The notes under the pieces were generated by a model that ran no database searches, was not told the DNA's origin, and saw only the letters and a program-made list of their open reading frames with translations. Shown in pieces: positions 1 to 7,360 of a stretch of DNA of 64,000 bases (positions are counted from its first letter, which is position 1; the number at the start of each line of letters is the position of its first letter). This DNA is from Actinomycetota bacterium (GTDB taxonomy: Bacteria > Actinomycetota > Acidimicrobiia > IMCC26256 > PALSA-610), in the NCBI GenBank assembly GCA_005773635.1, contig SXHN01000074.1:1-64000 (forward strand), given 5' to 3'. A program made the position numbers and the translations under genes.

Positions 1-141
1 CCCACCCACCACGGCAGCGAAGACCGCATCCACCTGCCGCGCTAGCCGTACAAACGAAAGAAGGTCGTCGCGGCCCAGTTTCGGTTCGGAACCGAATGCC
101 GCTATGGCTTGTTGTAGCAGCTCAATCCCACTCGAACTCAT
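1..141 (-). CDS. 5' end of a LexA-controlled gene, possibly DUF222/HNH endonuclease (partial)
   Basis: Only the first 47 codons lie in the window, starting at the ATG read from 141 and running off the left edge. The N-terminus is acidic and helical, with RDDLLSFVRLARQVDAVFAAVVG resembling the opening helices of DUF222 (13E12-type) proteins, which usually carry a C-terminal HNH nuclease domain. That domain cannot be seen here. The start is fixed by a -10 box ending 6 bases before the ATG, which makes the transcript leaderless, and by a perfect LexA operator just upstream. Several mycobacterial 13E12-repeat genes are DNA-damage inducible, which agrees with the assignment. Being a gene is well supported; the family is a guess from 47 residues. 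Confidence 0.5.
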   Translation of the reverse strand, partial: MSSSGIELLQQAIAAFGSEPKLGRDDLLSFVRLARQVDAVFAAVVGG

Positions 142-147
142 ACCAAC

Positions 148-176
148 ATTATACCGAACGTATGTTCGTATCACAA
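148..176 (-). promoter_or_regulatory. SOS promoter with LexA box inside the -35/-10 spacer
   Basis: On the minus strand TTGTGA (171-176) is followed after 17 bases by TATAAT (148-153). The spacer holds CGAACGTATGTTCG (155-168, + strand), which matches the Gram-positive LexA consensus CGAACRNRYGTTYG at every position. The start codon is 6 bases after the -10 box. LexA bound here would block RNA polymerase directly, so the gene should be induced by DNA damage. Confidence 0.88.
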
Positions 177-250
177 GCGAAATGAGAGAAGAGATCAATA
201 TTTATAGGAGATTTTGAAGATTGATGCCGCGGCGCAAGGTTGCCGAGCGG

Positions 251-358
251 TCAGTTCACTATTGCTATGAGCACCGCGAAGATCGCGACGACGGCTGAGA
301 ATGTGGCGTAGGCCACCGAAATCCATAGGCGCGTGTCTTTGGCAGCTTCCGCGTTCAC
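251..358 (-). CDS. Small single-pass membrane protein (35 aa), tentative
   Basis: From a GTG at 358 with AGGA eight bases upstream (367-370), a 35-residue protein can be read: a charged N-terminus (NAEAAKDTR) followed by one hydrophobic helix rich in Ala, Val and Ile to the C-terminus. That is the layout of a small membrane protein. The same frame stays open upstream as far as a TAG at 458-460, and that extension is basic, so the short product may be the remnant of a longer gene. It lies about 250 bases downstream of the LigD-type polymerase gene on the same strand. No family is recognised. Confidence 0.35.
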   Translation of the reverse strand: MNAEAAKDTRLWISVAYATFSAVVAIFAVLIAIVN

Positions 359-457
359 TCGTTCGTTCCTGTGAGGTCGCAGAGCGCGAGCGAAGCGGCG
401 ATGCACGTAAATCTTTGGCAATCTCGACAGCCAGTCGGTGCCGTTGACGTCGTAGCC

Positions 458-568
458 CTAAGGTTCTACCGCTTCTTGCAGCAGTGGAGTTGCCGCGGTT
501 CGACCTGAACGTCGCCGCTGCAACTTCCGACTGCGTTTTGGCGTTCGTTTGGACTTGGCGCTCCCCAT
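458..568 (-). CDS. Small very basic peptide (36 aa), tentative
   Basis: An ATG at 568, 37 bases downstream of the LigD-type polymerase gene, opens a 36-residue frame with a strongly basic first half (MGSAKSKRTPKRSRKLQRRR). It ends at TAG 458-460. The reading frame continues without another stop into the 35-aa membrane peptide ending at 251, so the two may be halves of one ORF split by a nonsense codon. No clear ribosome-binding site is seen. It could equally be a decayed gene end. Confidence 0.25.
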   Translation of the reverse strand: MGSAKSKRTPKRSRKLQRRRSGRTAATPLLQEAVEP

Positions 569-605
569 GCCGATCACGATACTTCGCCGAACCGAGGCCC
601 CGTTG

Positions 606-1493
606 TTAGTTCAAGTGTGGCAGTTGCTGTTGAACTGTGAGCGCGTCACTCCAGAGATCGCCGCGCGCCGCTACTCGTTCGATTACCTCATCGGGTATGA
701 AGCGCAGACAACGTTCATCGGATGCGGCTTCCAACTCGTCCCACGACAACGGCGTCGATACTGTTGGATATTCTCGGATGCGCATCGAGTACGGAGCGAC
801 TGTCGTCTTGTGGCGATCGTTTTGGCTCCAGTCGATAAATACCTTGCCCACACGTTGTTCCTTCGCCATGTTCGTAGTAACCGTGTCGTCGCGTTGTTCC
901 AGGAGTTGCCCCATGGACAATGCGAATCGCTTGGCGTCCTCGTGGGTGACCGCGGAGCCCGATATCGGAACCGAAAGGTGGATTCCCTTCGAGCCCGACG
1001 TCTTGACGAATACTGCCAGCCCAAGCTGTTCGAGCCACGTGCGCAGTTGCAGCGCGACGCGTCGGCAGTCGAGAATCGTCGACCCGTCGCCGGGGTCGAG
1101 ATCGAAGACCATGGCGGTTGGTGTTTGCAACGCCAAACGGGGTGACTGTTGTACGTGGAGTTCGATTGCGGCCAAATTGGCGGTCCACACCAACGCCGCG
1201 AGCGAATCGATCACGCAGCCACCAGTGACACCGTTCGCAGGACCAATGGCGATCCACTCTGGACGATGCGATGGACACCGCTTTTCGAAAAACACTTCGC
1301 CCGCGACACCATCGGGCGCTCGCACCAGTGTGGGGCAACGATCGGCGATGTGGGGGAGCATCACTGGCGCGATCTGGCGGTAGTAATCGATCACTTGAGC
1401 TTTGGTAAAGCCACAGGCTGGGAACAACACCTTTTCGAGGTTCGTGAGCCGCAGGGTGCGACCTTCGATCGACACCTCAGTTGCGCTTGCCAT
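606..1493 (-). CDS. LigD-type NHEJ DNA polymerase/primase domain protein
   Basis: This 295-aa protein corresponds to the stand-alone polymerase (PolDom, archaeo-eukaryotic primase) domain of LigD, which extends and ribonucleotide-patches broken DNA ends during non-homologous end joining. The expected active-site motifs are present: VFDLDPGDGS with two metal-binding Asp, SGSKGIHL with the nucleotide-binding Ser/Lys/His, and VFIDWSQND with the third Asp. There is no ligase or phosphoesterase domain, so a separate ligase must be encoded elsewhere. It is divergent from ku with a 32-base gap. The start at 1493 has a TACGTT -10 box 6 bases upstream (1500-1505) and no ribosome-binding site, pointing to a leaderless mRNA. 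Confidence 0.93.
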   Translation of the reverse strand: MASATEVSIEGRTLRLTNLEKVLFPACGFTKAQVIDYYRQIAPVMLPHIADRCPTLVRAPDGVAGEVFFEKRCPSHRPEWIAIGPANGVTGGCVIDSLAALVWTANLAAIELHVQQSPRLALQTPTAMVFDLDPGDGSTILDCRRVALQLRTWLEQLGLAVFVKTSGSKGIHLSVPISGSAVTHEDAKRFALSMGQLLEQRDDTVTTNMAKEQRVGKVFIDWSQNDRHKTTVAPYSMRIREYPTVSTPLSWDELEAASDERCLRFIPDEVIERVAARGDLWSDALTVQQQLPHLN

Positions 1494-1499
1494 GAGCCA

Positions 1500-1518
1500 A
1501 ACGTAGTAGGGATACGCT
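1500..1518. promoter_or_regulatory. Back-to-back leaderless promoters of the polymerase and ku genes
   Basis: The minus-strand -10 box TACGTT (1500-1505) lies 6 bases before the polymerase ATG, and the plus-strand -10 box TACGCT (1513-1518) lies 7 bases before the ku ATG. Only seven bases separate the two boxes, so each promoter's upstream region overlaps the other gene's start. Confidence 0.6.
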
Positions 1519-1525
1519 GGGCGCT

Positions 1526-2338
1526 ATGGCAACCGCAATCTGGACTGGGTCGGTGGGCTTTGGCCTCGTGCAAGTGCCCGTGCGAATCGTGACCGCTACC
1601 CGTAGCCGTGATGTTTCGTTCAATCAGCTTGAAGCCGAAACTGGTTCGCGGATCCGCTACAAGAAGGTTTCGGATTCAACCGGCCAAGAAGTGACCGCGG
1701 ACAAGATCGTCAAGGGTTACGAAATCACCAAGGGCCGATACGTTTTGGTGGAGCCCGATGAGATTGCCTCGCTAGCGCCGAAAGCTAGTCACACAATTGA
1801 TATCGAAGAGTTCGTTGATCTCTCCGAAATCGATCCGTTGTATTTCGAACAGCCCTACTATCTCCAGCCCGATGACAAGGGTGTGAAGGCGTACAAGCTG
1901 CTCGTTGAAGCAATGACGGAACTGAACAAGGTCGGGGTTGGTCGCGTTGTGATGCGATCGAAGGAGCGTCTCGTCGCGATTCGTCCCGTTGATGGCGTGC
2001 TGTGTTTGTCCACGATGAGGTATCACGACGAAGTGTTACTGCGCGACGGGTTAGTGCCCGATGAAAGCGCGGAACCCTCCGACAAGGAACGAGCGATGGC
2101 GCGCCAACTCGTGGAATCTTTGGCAGTCGATGAGTTTGAGCCCGAGAAGTTTCGCGACGAATATCGTGAACAGCTCCTTGGTCTGATTGATCGCAAAGCG
2201 GCTGGGGAAACCATTGTGACGTCACCGACGGCTGAACCGCCGGCGAAAGTGCTGGATTTAGTTGCCGCGCTCGAAGCGAGCTTGGCCAGAGCCACCAGCA
2301 ATCCGGCAAAGTCCGACTCGGAAACGGCGACCGGTTAG
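1526..2338 (+). CDS. ku: Ku, DNA end-binding protein of NHEJ
   Basis: A 270-aa bacterial Ku homologue. The beta-barrel core typical of the homodimeric ring that loads on double-strand break ends is clear: N-terminal AIWTGSVGFGLVQVPV, the central DLSEIDPLYFEQPYYLQPD segment, and the helical RPVDGVLCLSTMRYHDEV stretch. The C-terminal tail is short and weakly conserved, as usual in actinobacterial Ku. It sits head to head with the LigD-type polymerase, so the two NHEJ partners share a regulatory region. The start at 1526 fits a leaderless transcript (TACGCT at 1513-1518). Confidence 0.97.
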   Translation: MATAIWTGSVGFGLVQVPVRIVTATRSRDVSFNQLEAETGSRIRYKKVSDSTGQEVTADKIVKGYEITKGRYVLVEPDEIASLAPKASHTIDIEEFVDLSEIDPLYFEQPYYLQPDDKGVKAYKLLVEAMTELNKVGVGRVVMRSKERLVAIRPVDGVLCLSTMRYHDEVLLRDGLVPDESAEPSDKERAMARQLVESLAVDEFEPEKFRDEYREQLLGLIDRKAAGETIVTSPTAEPPAKVLDLVAALEASLARATSNPAKSDSETATG

Positions 2339-2831
2339 TCGTGGTCGGGGTGAACCCGCCCCGACGATCAGCAATCTCATTGTTGGCCCGAGCCGTTCGA
2401 TCCAGTTGTCAGCTTCGCTGACCTCGACGCTGATCGCGCCGCGGGTGTTTGAGTTGTGCGCCACGCGGGCGATTGTGGTCTGGACCGCTGCCAGTTCGGC
2501 CGCCCGATTGTGTCGACTCAATCAATCGTGCGAGGGTGGATTGCGCGGCCGTGTCGCGGCTCCGTCAGGATCGGTGGGCACGACACGACCGCACATCAGT
2601 TTGAATCCGGCGCCACGCCATCCATAGTGCACAACGAGTTGAACCGTTCCTGGCGTGTTACGACTCGACGGCCTTCCGTGGAAAACGGCACGGCAAGGCA
2701 TCGGAGAATGGCGAGCCTGCGCTGGACCGAGTTGTAACCACCGTGACCGACAGCACTTCACGAAGTGAAGCGGAAGCGTCGGCGGAAAATGCAACCGATG
2801 CTTGTCATTGACATTCGGTATTGTGATTCCT
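2339..2831. other. 493-base region without an intact gene; possible decayed ORF on the minus strand
   Basis: No convincing gene is found between ku and the HelD-like gene. On the minus strand short protein-like stretches occur in different frames: a TTG-initiated 87-codon frame from 2521 (AAELAAVQTTIARVAHNS, then ISVEVSEADNWIERLG) and, just upstream in another frame, DTAAQSTLARLIEST. They look like pieces of one coding region broken by a frameshift and stops, but no family is recognisable. The last bases hold the promoter of the downstream gene. Confidence 0.35.
2819..2824 (+). promoter_or_regulatory. -10 box of the HelD-like gene (leaderless)
   Basis: TATTGT stands 7 bases before the ATG at 2832. 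No ribosome-binding site is present, matching the leaderless pattern seen repeatedly in this window. Confidence 0.45.
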
Positions 2832-4856
2832 ATGCCGCACCCGGATCTTGAGCTGGAACGCGCGCGCCTTGATTTCTTTCGACAGTGTCTCGACGCAATG
2901 CGCGCCAAAACCGCGCATCTGGCAGGGCGCGAAGATCTCCTGGCTGCGAATGAGGCTGATGCCGTCGCGGTTCGGCATCAGTTATCGCTTCGTTTGGCCG
3001 CGCTCGATCAGCCGGGAATGCTGTGTTTCGGGTCACTGCTTACCGACTCCGCCAGCGGTGCAGAGCGATTCCACATTGGTCGCCGACATCTCGACGATGC
3101 CGAGGGTGAGCCGGCTGTGGTTGATTGGCGAGCACCAGTGGCCGTTCCGTTTTACCGAGCGACGGCGGCGGACCCTCTTGGCCTCGATCGACGGCAGCGC
3201 TTCACGTTTGCCGCGGATCAATTGGCTGACATTTACGAAGAAGACTTCACTGACCCTGACTCGTTGCTCGGCGGAAGTGGTGCCCACGGTGTGCCGGATC
3301 CATTGCTTGGCGAACTCAGTCGCGAGCGCACGGGCCAGATGCGTGACATCGTGGCCACGATTCAGGCAGAACAAGACGTTGTCATTCGCGCCGGGCTCGA
3401 CGAGTGTTTGATTGTGCAAGGTGGGCCCGGCACGGGAAAGACCGCGGTTGGTCTGCACCGCGCCGCTTTCTTGCTCTACGAACAACGCGATCAGCTCGCG
3501 CGCACCGGCGTTTTGGTCGTGGGACCGAATCCAATATTCCTGCAATACATCTCGCAAGTTCTTCCATCGCTCGGCGAAACCTCGGTGACGCAAACAACCC
3601 TCGTAGGAATCTTCGGGTGGCGGTTTCGATGTTCGATTGACGATTCGTTCGACCGAGCCAGTTTGCTCGGCGACGCTCGTTGGAGCGTGGTCATTGAACG
3701 TGCGGCATTGCGATGCATCACCGTCCCGGCCGAATCAATCGAACTACGTTTTCGGTCGCGAGTTGTGCGCATTGAACCAGAGTTCATTCAAGAATTAGTG
3801 ACCTTGATTCGCGATCGAGATTCTTCGCTCCGCCAACAGCGCGATCGGTTCCGCAATCGAATGTTGCGTGAAGCCTACGATCGATGGTCAGGCGACGAAC
3901 TCCACGCGTTGTCGCTGGATGAGTTTTCCAGTGAGGTGTTGGCGCATAAGCAGTCTCGTTCTGTTCTCGACAAGTGTTGGACGACGGTAAACCCACTTGC
4001 ACTGGTTCGCAGTCTGCTCACGTCGAAGAACTCTTTGGCACGCTCGTCTGACGGAGTGTTCGACGGTCGCGAGCAAGAAACGATCATCCGTGATCGACAG
4101 CAGTTGGGATCGCAAGAATTATGGAGTGCAGCTGAAGTGCCATTGATCGATCACGCGGAGGCCTTCGTGACCGGCGAGGTGCGTCGGTACGGCCATGTCG
4201 TTGTCGATGAAGCACAAGACCTCTCACCAATGGCGCTGCGTTTGATAGGGCGCCGAGCTCATCGCAACTCGCTGACAATCCTGGGAGATCTTGCCCAGGC
4301 CACCGGAGCCGGAGCTTCCGCCGATTGGTCTGCGACCTTGGCGCATCTCGGACAACCCGACAACGCTCGCATCGCCGAATTGACGGTTGGGTATCGATTG
4401 CCCGCGGCCATTTTGGAATTCGCGAATCGGCTATTGCCGGAGGCGGCACCATTGGTGACCCCGGCGACGTCGGCCCGCAAGGTGGGCTCACCGCCACAAC
4501 TCGTCGAATGTTCAACGCCCGATATCGGGCGGGTCGTTGTTGCCCGCGCGGCAACGATGGCGGGGGAGTACTTGACCGCGGCCGTGATCGCGCCGATTTC
4601 AGTGCACAATGATCTGCGTTCGGCCGGTTTGGTGGAAGGCGAGTGGGGCAACGGCATCGTGCTCCTCGATCCGGCGACCGCGAAGGGGCTGGAATTTGAT
4701 GCTGTGATCGTGGTGGACCCAATGGCGATCTATCGCGAAGCGCGCCATGGCCCGCGTTTGCTGTTCGTTGCGCTCACCAGGGCTGTGCAATCGCTCACAC
4801 TTATTCACGGCCCAGAAGGGCTGCCCGCGGCGTTTCTCGACGTCGCTAGCGGCTAG
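2832..4856 (+). CDS. helD: HelD-like UvrD/Rep-family helicase (RNA polymerase recycling factor)
   Basis: A 674-aa superfamily 1 ATPase. Walker A is GGPGTGKT (about residues 197-204), Walker B is VVVDEAQDLSP, a motif V-like GLEFDAVIVVDP follows, and motif VI is LFVALTRAVQSL. The N-terminal 150 residues (coiled coil, then VDWRAPVAVPFYRA) are typical of HelD proteins, which in actinobacteria pull stalled or rifampicin-bound RNA polymerase off DNA, rather than of UvrD, PcrA or Rep. The frame is open ten codons further upstream, but the ATG at 2832 starts the conserved N-terminus and has a -10 box at the leaderless distance. The gene converges on an acyltransferase with a palindrome across its stop codon. 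Confidence 0.88.
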   Translation: MPHPDLELERARLDFFRQCLDAMRAKTAHLAGREDLLAANEADAVAVRHQLSLRLAALDQPGMLCFGSLLTDSASGAERFHIGRRHLDDAEGEPAVVDWRAPVAVPFYRATAADPLGLDRRQRFTFAADQLADIYEEDFTDPDSLLGGSGAHGVPDPLLGELSRERTGQMRDIVATIQAEQDVVIRAGLDECLIVQGGPGTGKTAVGLHRAAFLLYEQRDQLARTGVLVVGPNPIFLQYISQVLPSLGETSVTQTTLVGIFGWRFRCSIDDSFDRASLLGDARWSVVIERAALRCITVPAESIELRFRSRVVRIEPEFIQELVTLIRDRDSSLRQQRDRFRNRMLREAYDRWSGDELHALSLDEFSSEVLAHKQSRSVLDKCWTTVNPLALVRSLLTSKNSLARSSDGVFDGREQETIIRDRQQLGSQELWSAAEVPLIDHAEAFVTGEVRRYGHVVVDEAQDLSPMALRLIGRRAHRNSLTILGDLAQATGAGASADWSATLAHLGQPDNARIAELTVGYRLPAAILEFANRLLPEAAPLVTPATSARKVGSPPQLVECSTPDIGRVVVARAATMAGEYLTAAVIAPISVHNDLRSAGLVEGEWGNGIVLLDPATAKGLEFDAVIVVDPMAIYREARHGPRLLFVALTRAVQSLTLIHGPEGLPAAFLDVASG

Positions 4857-4863
4857 CCGCTAG
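4846..4863. terminator. 18-base perfect palindrome at a convergent gene end
   Basis: CTAGCGGCTAGCCGCTAG is a perfect palindrome centred on the helicase stop codon. As RNA it can fold with CTAGCGG/CCGCTAG as stem and CTAG as loop on either strand. There is no T-tract, so an intrinsic terminator is plausible but not certain. Confidence 0.45.
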
Positions 4864-4887
4864 TCGTTCGCGAAGCCGAGTCGATCG

Positions 4888-5526
4888 TTACGCGGGTGGC
4901 CGAACCCAGGCTTCGCCGTCGTGGAATCGCACAACTCTTGCCGGTGCTCCGACCACAACCGCGTTGTCGGGAATCGTGCCGGTGACGATCGCTCCCGCCG
5001 CGACGACGACATGTTTTCCGATCTGCGCGCCCGGTAGCACGATGCTGCCGTGCCCGAGCCACGACCCGCTGCCGATCGACACGGGATCGTTGCGCCACAT
5101 TTGCGTGCCAATCGGGAGGGCGATGTCTTCGTAGCCGTGATTCTGATCGGTGATGTAGACGTAGTGGCCCGTCCAGATGTCGTCGCCGATTTCGATGCGA
5201 TCGTGGCCGACGATGCCGATGCCTTTGCCGAGCATGCAGCGGTCACCGATCGAAATGATGGGTTCGCCGCGTTCGTCGGCATGCATGGGCATACCGGCCG
5301 AGAGCGATGCGTACGGCCCCACAGTTGTTTGAGTGCCGATCGCGATGCGACCCTCGCCGAATACCACCGTCGTGGGGAAGGCGAGCATTGAGCCAGCACC
5401 GAATCGGTTGAAGGCCCGAGCCCGGCGGTGCATTGGGCCGATTGCACCGTAAGCCTGGAGACGCGGCCACGCGGCATGCACCACATCACCAAGGATGCGG
5501 TCCGCGCCGCGTGGCCAGTATTTCAT
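4888..5526 (-). CDS. Left-handed beta-helix (hexapeptide) acyltransferase
   Basis: A 212-aa protein with tandem hexapeptide repeats ([LIV]-G-x4 periodicity: IAIGTQTTVGPYAS, IEIGDDIWTGHYVYI, VSIGSGSWLGHGSIVLPGAQIGKHVVVAAGAIV). This is the fold of trimeric acetyl-CoA or acyl-CoA dependent O/N-acyltransferases. The loop HGYEDIALPIGTQ and the ending DNAVVVGAPARVVR are typical of the maltose/galactoside and sugar acetyltransferase group. It begins 19 bases after the solute-binding protein gene on the same strand and is probably the last gene of the transport operon, although a functional link to transport is not obvious. The acyl acceptor cannot be deduced. Confidence 0.85.
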   Translation of the reverse strand: MKYWPRGADRILGDVVHAAWPRLQAYGAIGPMHRRARAFNRFGAGSMLAFPTTVVFGEGRIAIGTQTTVGPYASLSAGMPMHADERGEPIISIGDRCMLGKGIGIVGHDRIEIGDDIWTGHYVYITDQNHGYEDIALPIGTQMWRNDPVSIGSGSWLGHGSIVLPGAQIGKHVVVAAGAIVTGTIPDNAVVVGAPARVVRFHDGEAWVRPPA

Positions 5527-5545
5527 CGGGTGGAGCGTAAAGGAA

Positions 5546-7303
5546 TTACTTGCCGACGCACTTACCGTTGGTCAATGGTTTCAGGGCATCGGGAACCGCG
5601 TATATCCCGTTTGGTTCATCGACTTCGTCGGAGTAGTACGTGATGGTGTTGGTCTTGTCGAAGAAGTCCATGGTTTCGGTCGGGATCTCTCCAGGCAAAT
5701 AGCGCTTGCCTCTTTCCATGTAGCGCCACAACCCCTTCTTCGGATTCCCCGCGTCATCCTTGGTGATTTCACCGGTTTCGTCTTGGCCTTCGGCAGTCGG
5801 ATCCCACCAGGCGAGCCCAACGTCGTCTGTACCACCGAAGTCGGTGTCTTTGGGCCAGATTGTCTTGCCATTGATCTCATGATTACCGTAGGTGACGGTG
5901 CCACGAATGTGGTCGGGGTCGCGTTCTGCCATCGGGGCAGCCCACAGGCCGTCTCGGAAGTGCTCGGGCGTGAGATCGGGGCCCGCGAGCGTGAGCCCGT
6001 TCATGAGCAGCGAGACGTTGCCCAAAATGATGCCTTGGGTATTGTCGGCTTCAGCCTCGTGACCGGTGCCACAGACGTACACGGTCTGTGCCTCGCCAAC
6101 ATCGCGAGGGATCCGCGTGGGTATCAAATTCATCCCAAACGCGTGTTGCCATTGCTCTTGGTCGAACTGCCGAGAAAATACGGTGGTGTCGGCGAACACA
6201 GTGCCCGACAATACCCACTCGGGGAAATAGCCCTGTTTCGTCATTTCCGCGGTGAGGTAGATCGGTGAGAACGGGTCGCCAGTGAACAAGATCGTGGTGG
6301 CACCGAGATCTTTGAGCTTTTGCACCGTCGGGATGGCATCTTGGGCAACGGTCGCCACGTTGAGGTAGTACGGCACCCTGCCGATCACGTCGGCTCCAGC
6401 AGCTTTGAGCTTCGCTTCCCAATCATCCCAGACCTTGGTGAAGTTGCCTTCGGGAGTGTCGTAATTGAGGATCACGAATGTGCGGTCTTTGTCTTTCACA
6501 GCGTCGCCACCGAACTCAGCCTTTTTGCCACCGAGCTGTTTGGTCACGAATTCGACGTTGAGTTGCGACGTTTGATCGGGGGAAGTGCCGGGCCATACGT
6601 ATGGGTGAATTTCTTTGTAGAACGACGCCGGTTGTGCGATCAGACATGAACCGATGCAGAGAATCTTTTCCTCGGCGAGGGTCTGGCTGAACGATCGTGT
6701 TTGGCTAGGGCCTCCCAATACGGCGAAGACGCCCATTTCCTTAGCCTTGAGCGCATCGGATTTCGCGGCGGTTTCATCGCTCGCCAATCCTGTGCCATTG
6801 AGTGGCACAAGCTCGATCTTGCGGCCATAGAGCTCGGTGGCCTTCGCGATGATGTCGGTGTAGCCCTTGATCGTCGTCGCAATTTCTTCGGGGGAGTCGT
6901 AGGCGCCGACCGACTTAGTGAGAAATTCTGAAGAAGGGTCGGGTTTCGCGACGTAGTAAGCGACTTTGATCGTGTCTGCAGTAACGCCGATGCCTTTAGC
7001 GCCACCGTTGTCGCCTGAGAACACTGGGACACACGGCGGGGCGAGGCGCATCGGCACACGCATGCGCCCTCGCTCGGGATCGCAGCGACCATCCGGCCCA
7101 TCGTCCCATTGTTTGGATGTGTCTTTGTTCTTGGTGTCGTAGACGGGCACCGGACCCTTCGCCGACTCCGTCAATACTTTGGTGTTTTCGGTTTCGACTT
7201 CTTTGGTGTTGCTGGCCGAACAGCCTGCTGCAACGGCGGCTGCGACGAGCGCTACCGCTGCTACGCGTGTGGATCGTCGGAAACGATAAACGGTCGTTGT
7301 CAT
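5546..7303 (-). CDS. Branched-chain amino acid-type ABC transporter solute-binding lipoprotein
   Basis: A 585-aa extracytoplasmic binding protein of the type 1 periplasmic-binding (LivJ/LivK) class. A lipoprotein signal peptide ends at lipobox AAGC with Cys28, so the mature protein should be membrane anchored. The lobe signatures are recognisable (GIGVTADTIKVAYYV, VFAVLGGPSQTRSFSQ, GATTILFTGDPFSPIYL). It is longer than classical LivK (about 370-400 aa), which is common in acidimicrobial and mycobacterial relatives. It lies in the operon with the fused permease and fused ATPases. A G-rich ribosome-binding site precedes the ATG at 7303. The substrate is unknown; the family takes up amino acids, amides, urea or aromatic acids. 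Confidence 0.9.
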   Translation of the reverse strand: MTTTVYRFRRSTRVAAVALVAAAVAAGCSASNTKEVETENTKVLTESAKGPVPVYDTKNKDTSKQWDDGPDGRCDPERGRMRVPMRLAPPCVPVFSGDNGGAKGIGVTADTIKVAYYVAKPDPSSEFLTKSVGAYDSPEEIATTIKGYTDIIAKATELYGRKIELVPLNGTGLASDETAAKSDALKAKEMGVFAVLGGPSQTRSFSQTLAEEKILCIGSCLIAQPASFYKEIHPYVWPGTSPDQTSQLNVEFVTKQLGGKKAEFGGDAVKDKDRTFVILNYDTPEGNFTKVWDDWEAKLKAAGADVIGRVPYYLNVATVAQDAIPTVQKLKDLGATTILFTGDPFSPIYLTAEMTKQGYFPEWVLSGTVFADTTVFSRQFDQEQWQHAFGMNLIPTRIPRDVGEAQTVYVCGTGHEAEADNTQGIILGNVSLLMNGLTLAGPDLTPEHFRDGLWAAPMAERDPDHIRGTVTYGNHEINGKTIWPKDTDFGGTDDVGLAWWDPTAEGQDETGEITKDDAGNPKKGLWRYMERGKRYLPGEIPTETMDFFDKTNTITYYSDEVDEPNGIYAVPDALKPLTNGKCVGK

Positions 7304-7360
7304 AATTCCCCCCGGAATGTTTGGGTATGGATAGGTGAGTTCTACTACGAATCGCGAGAG

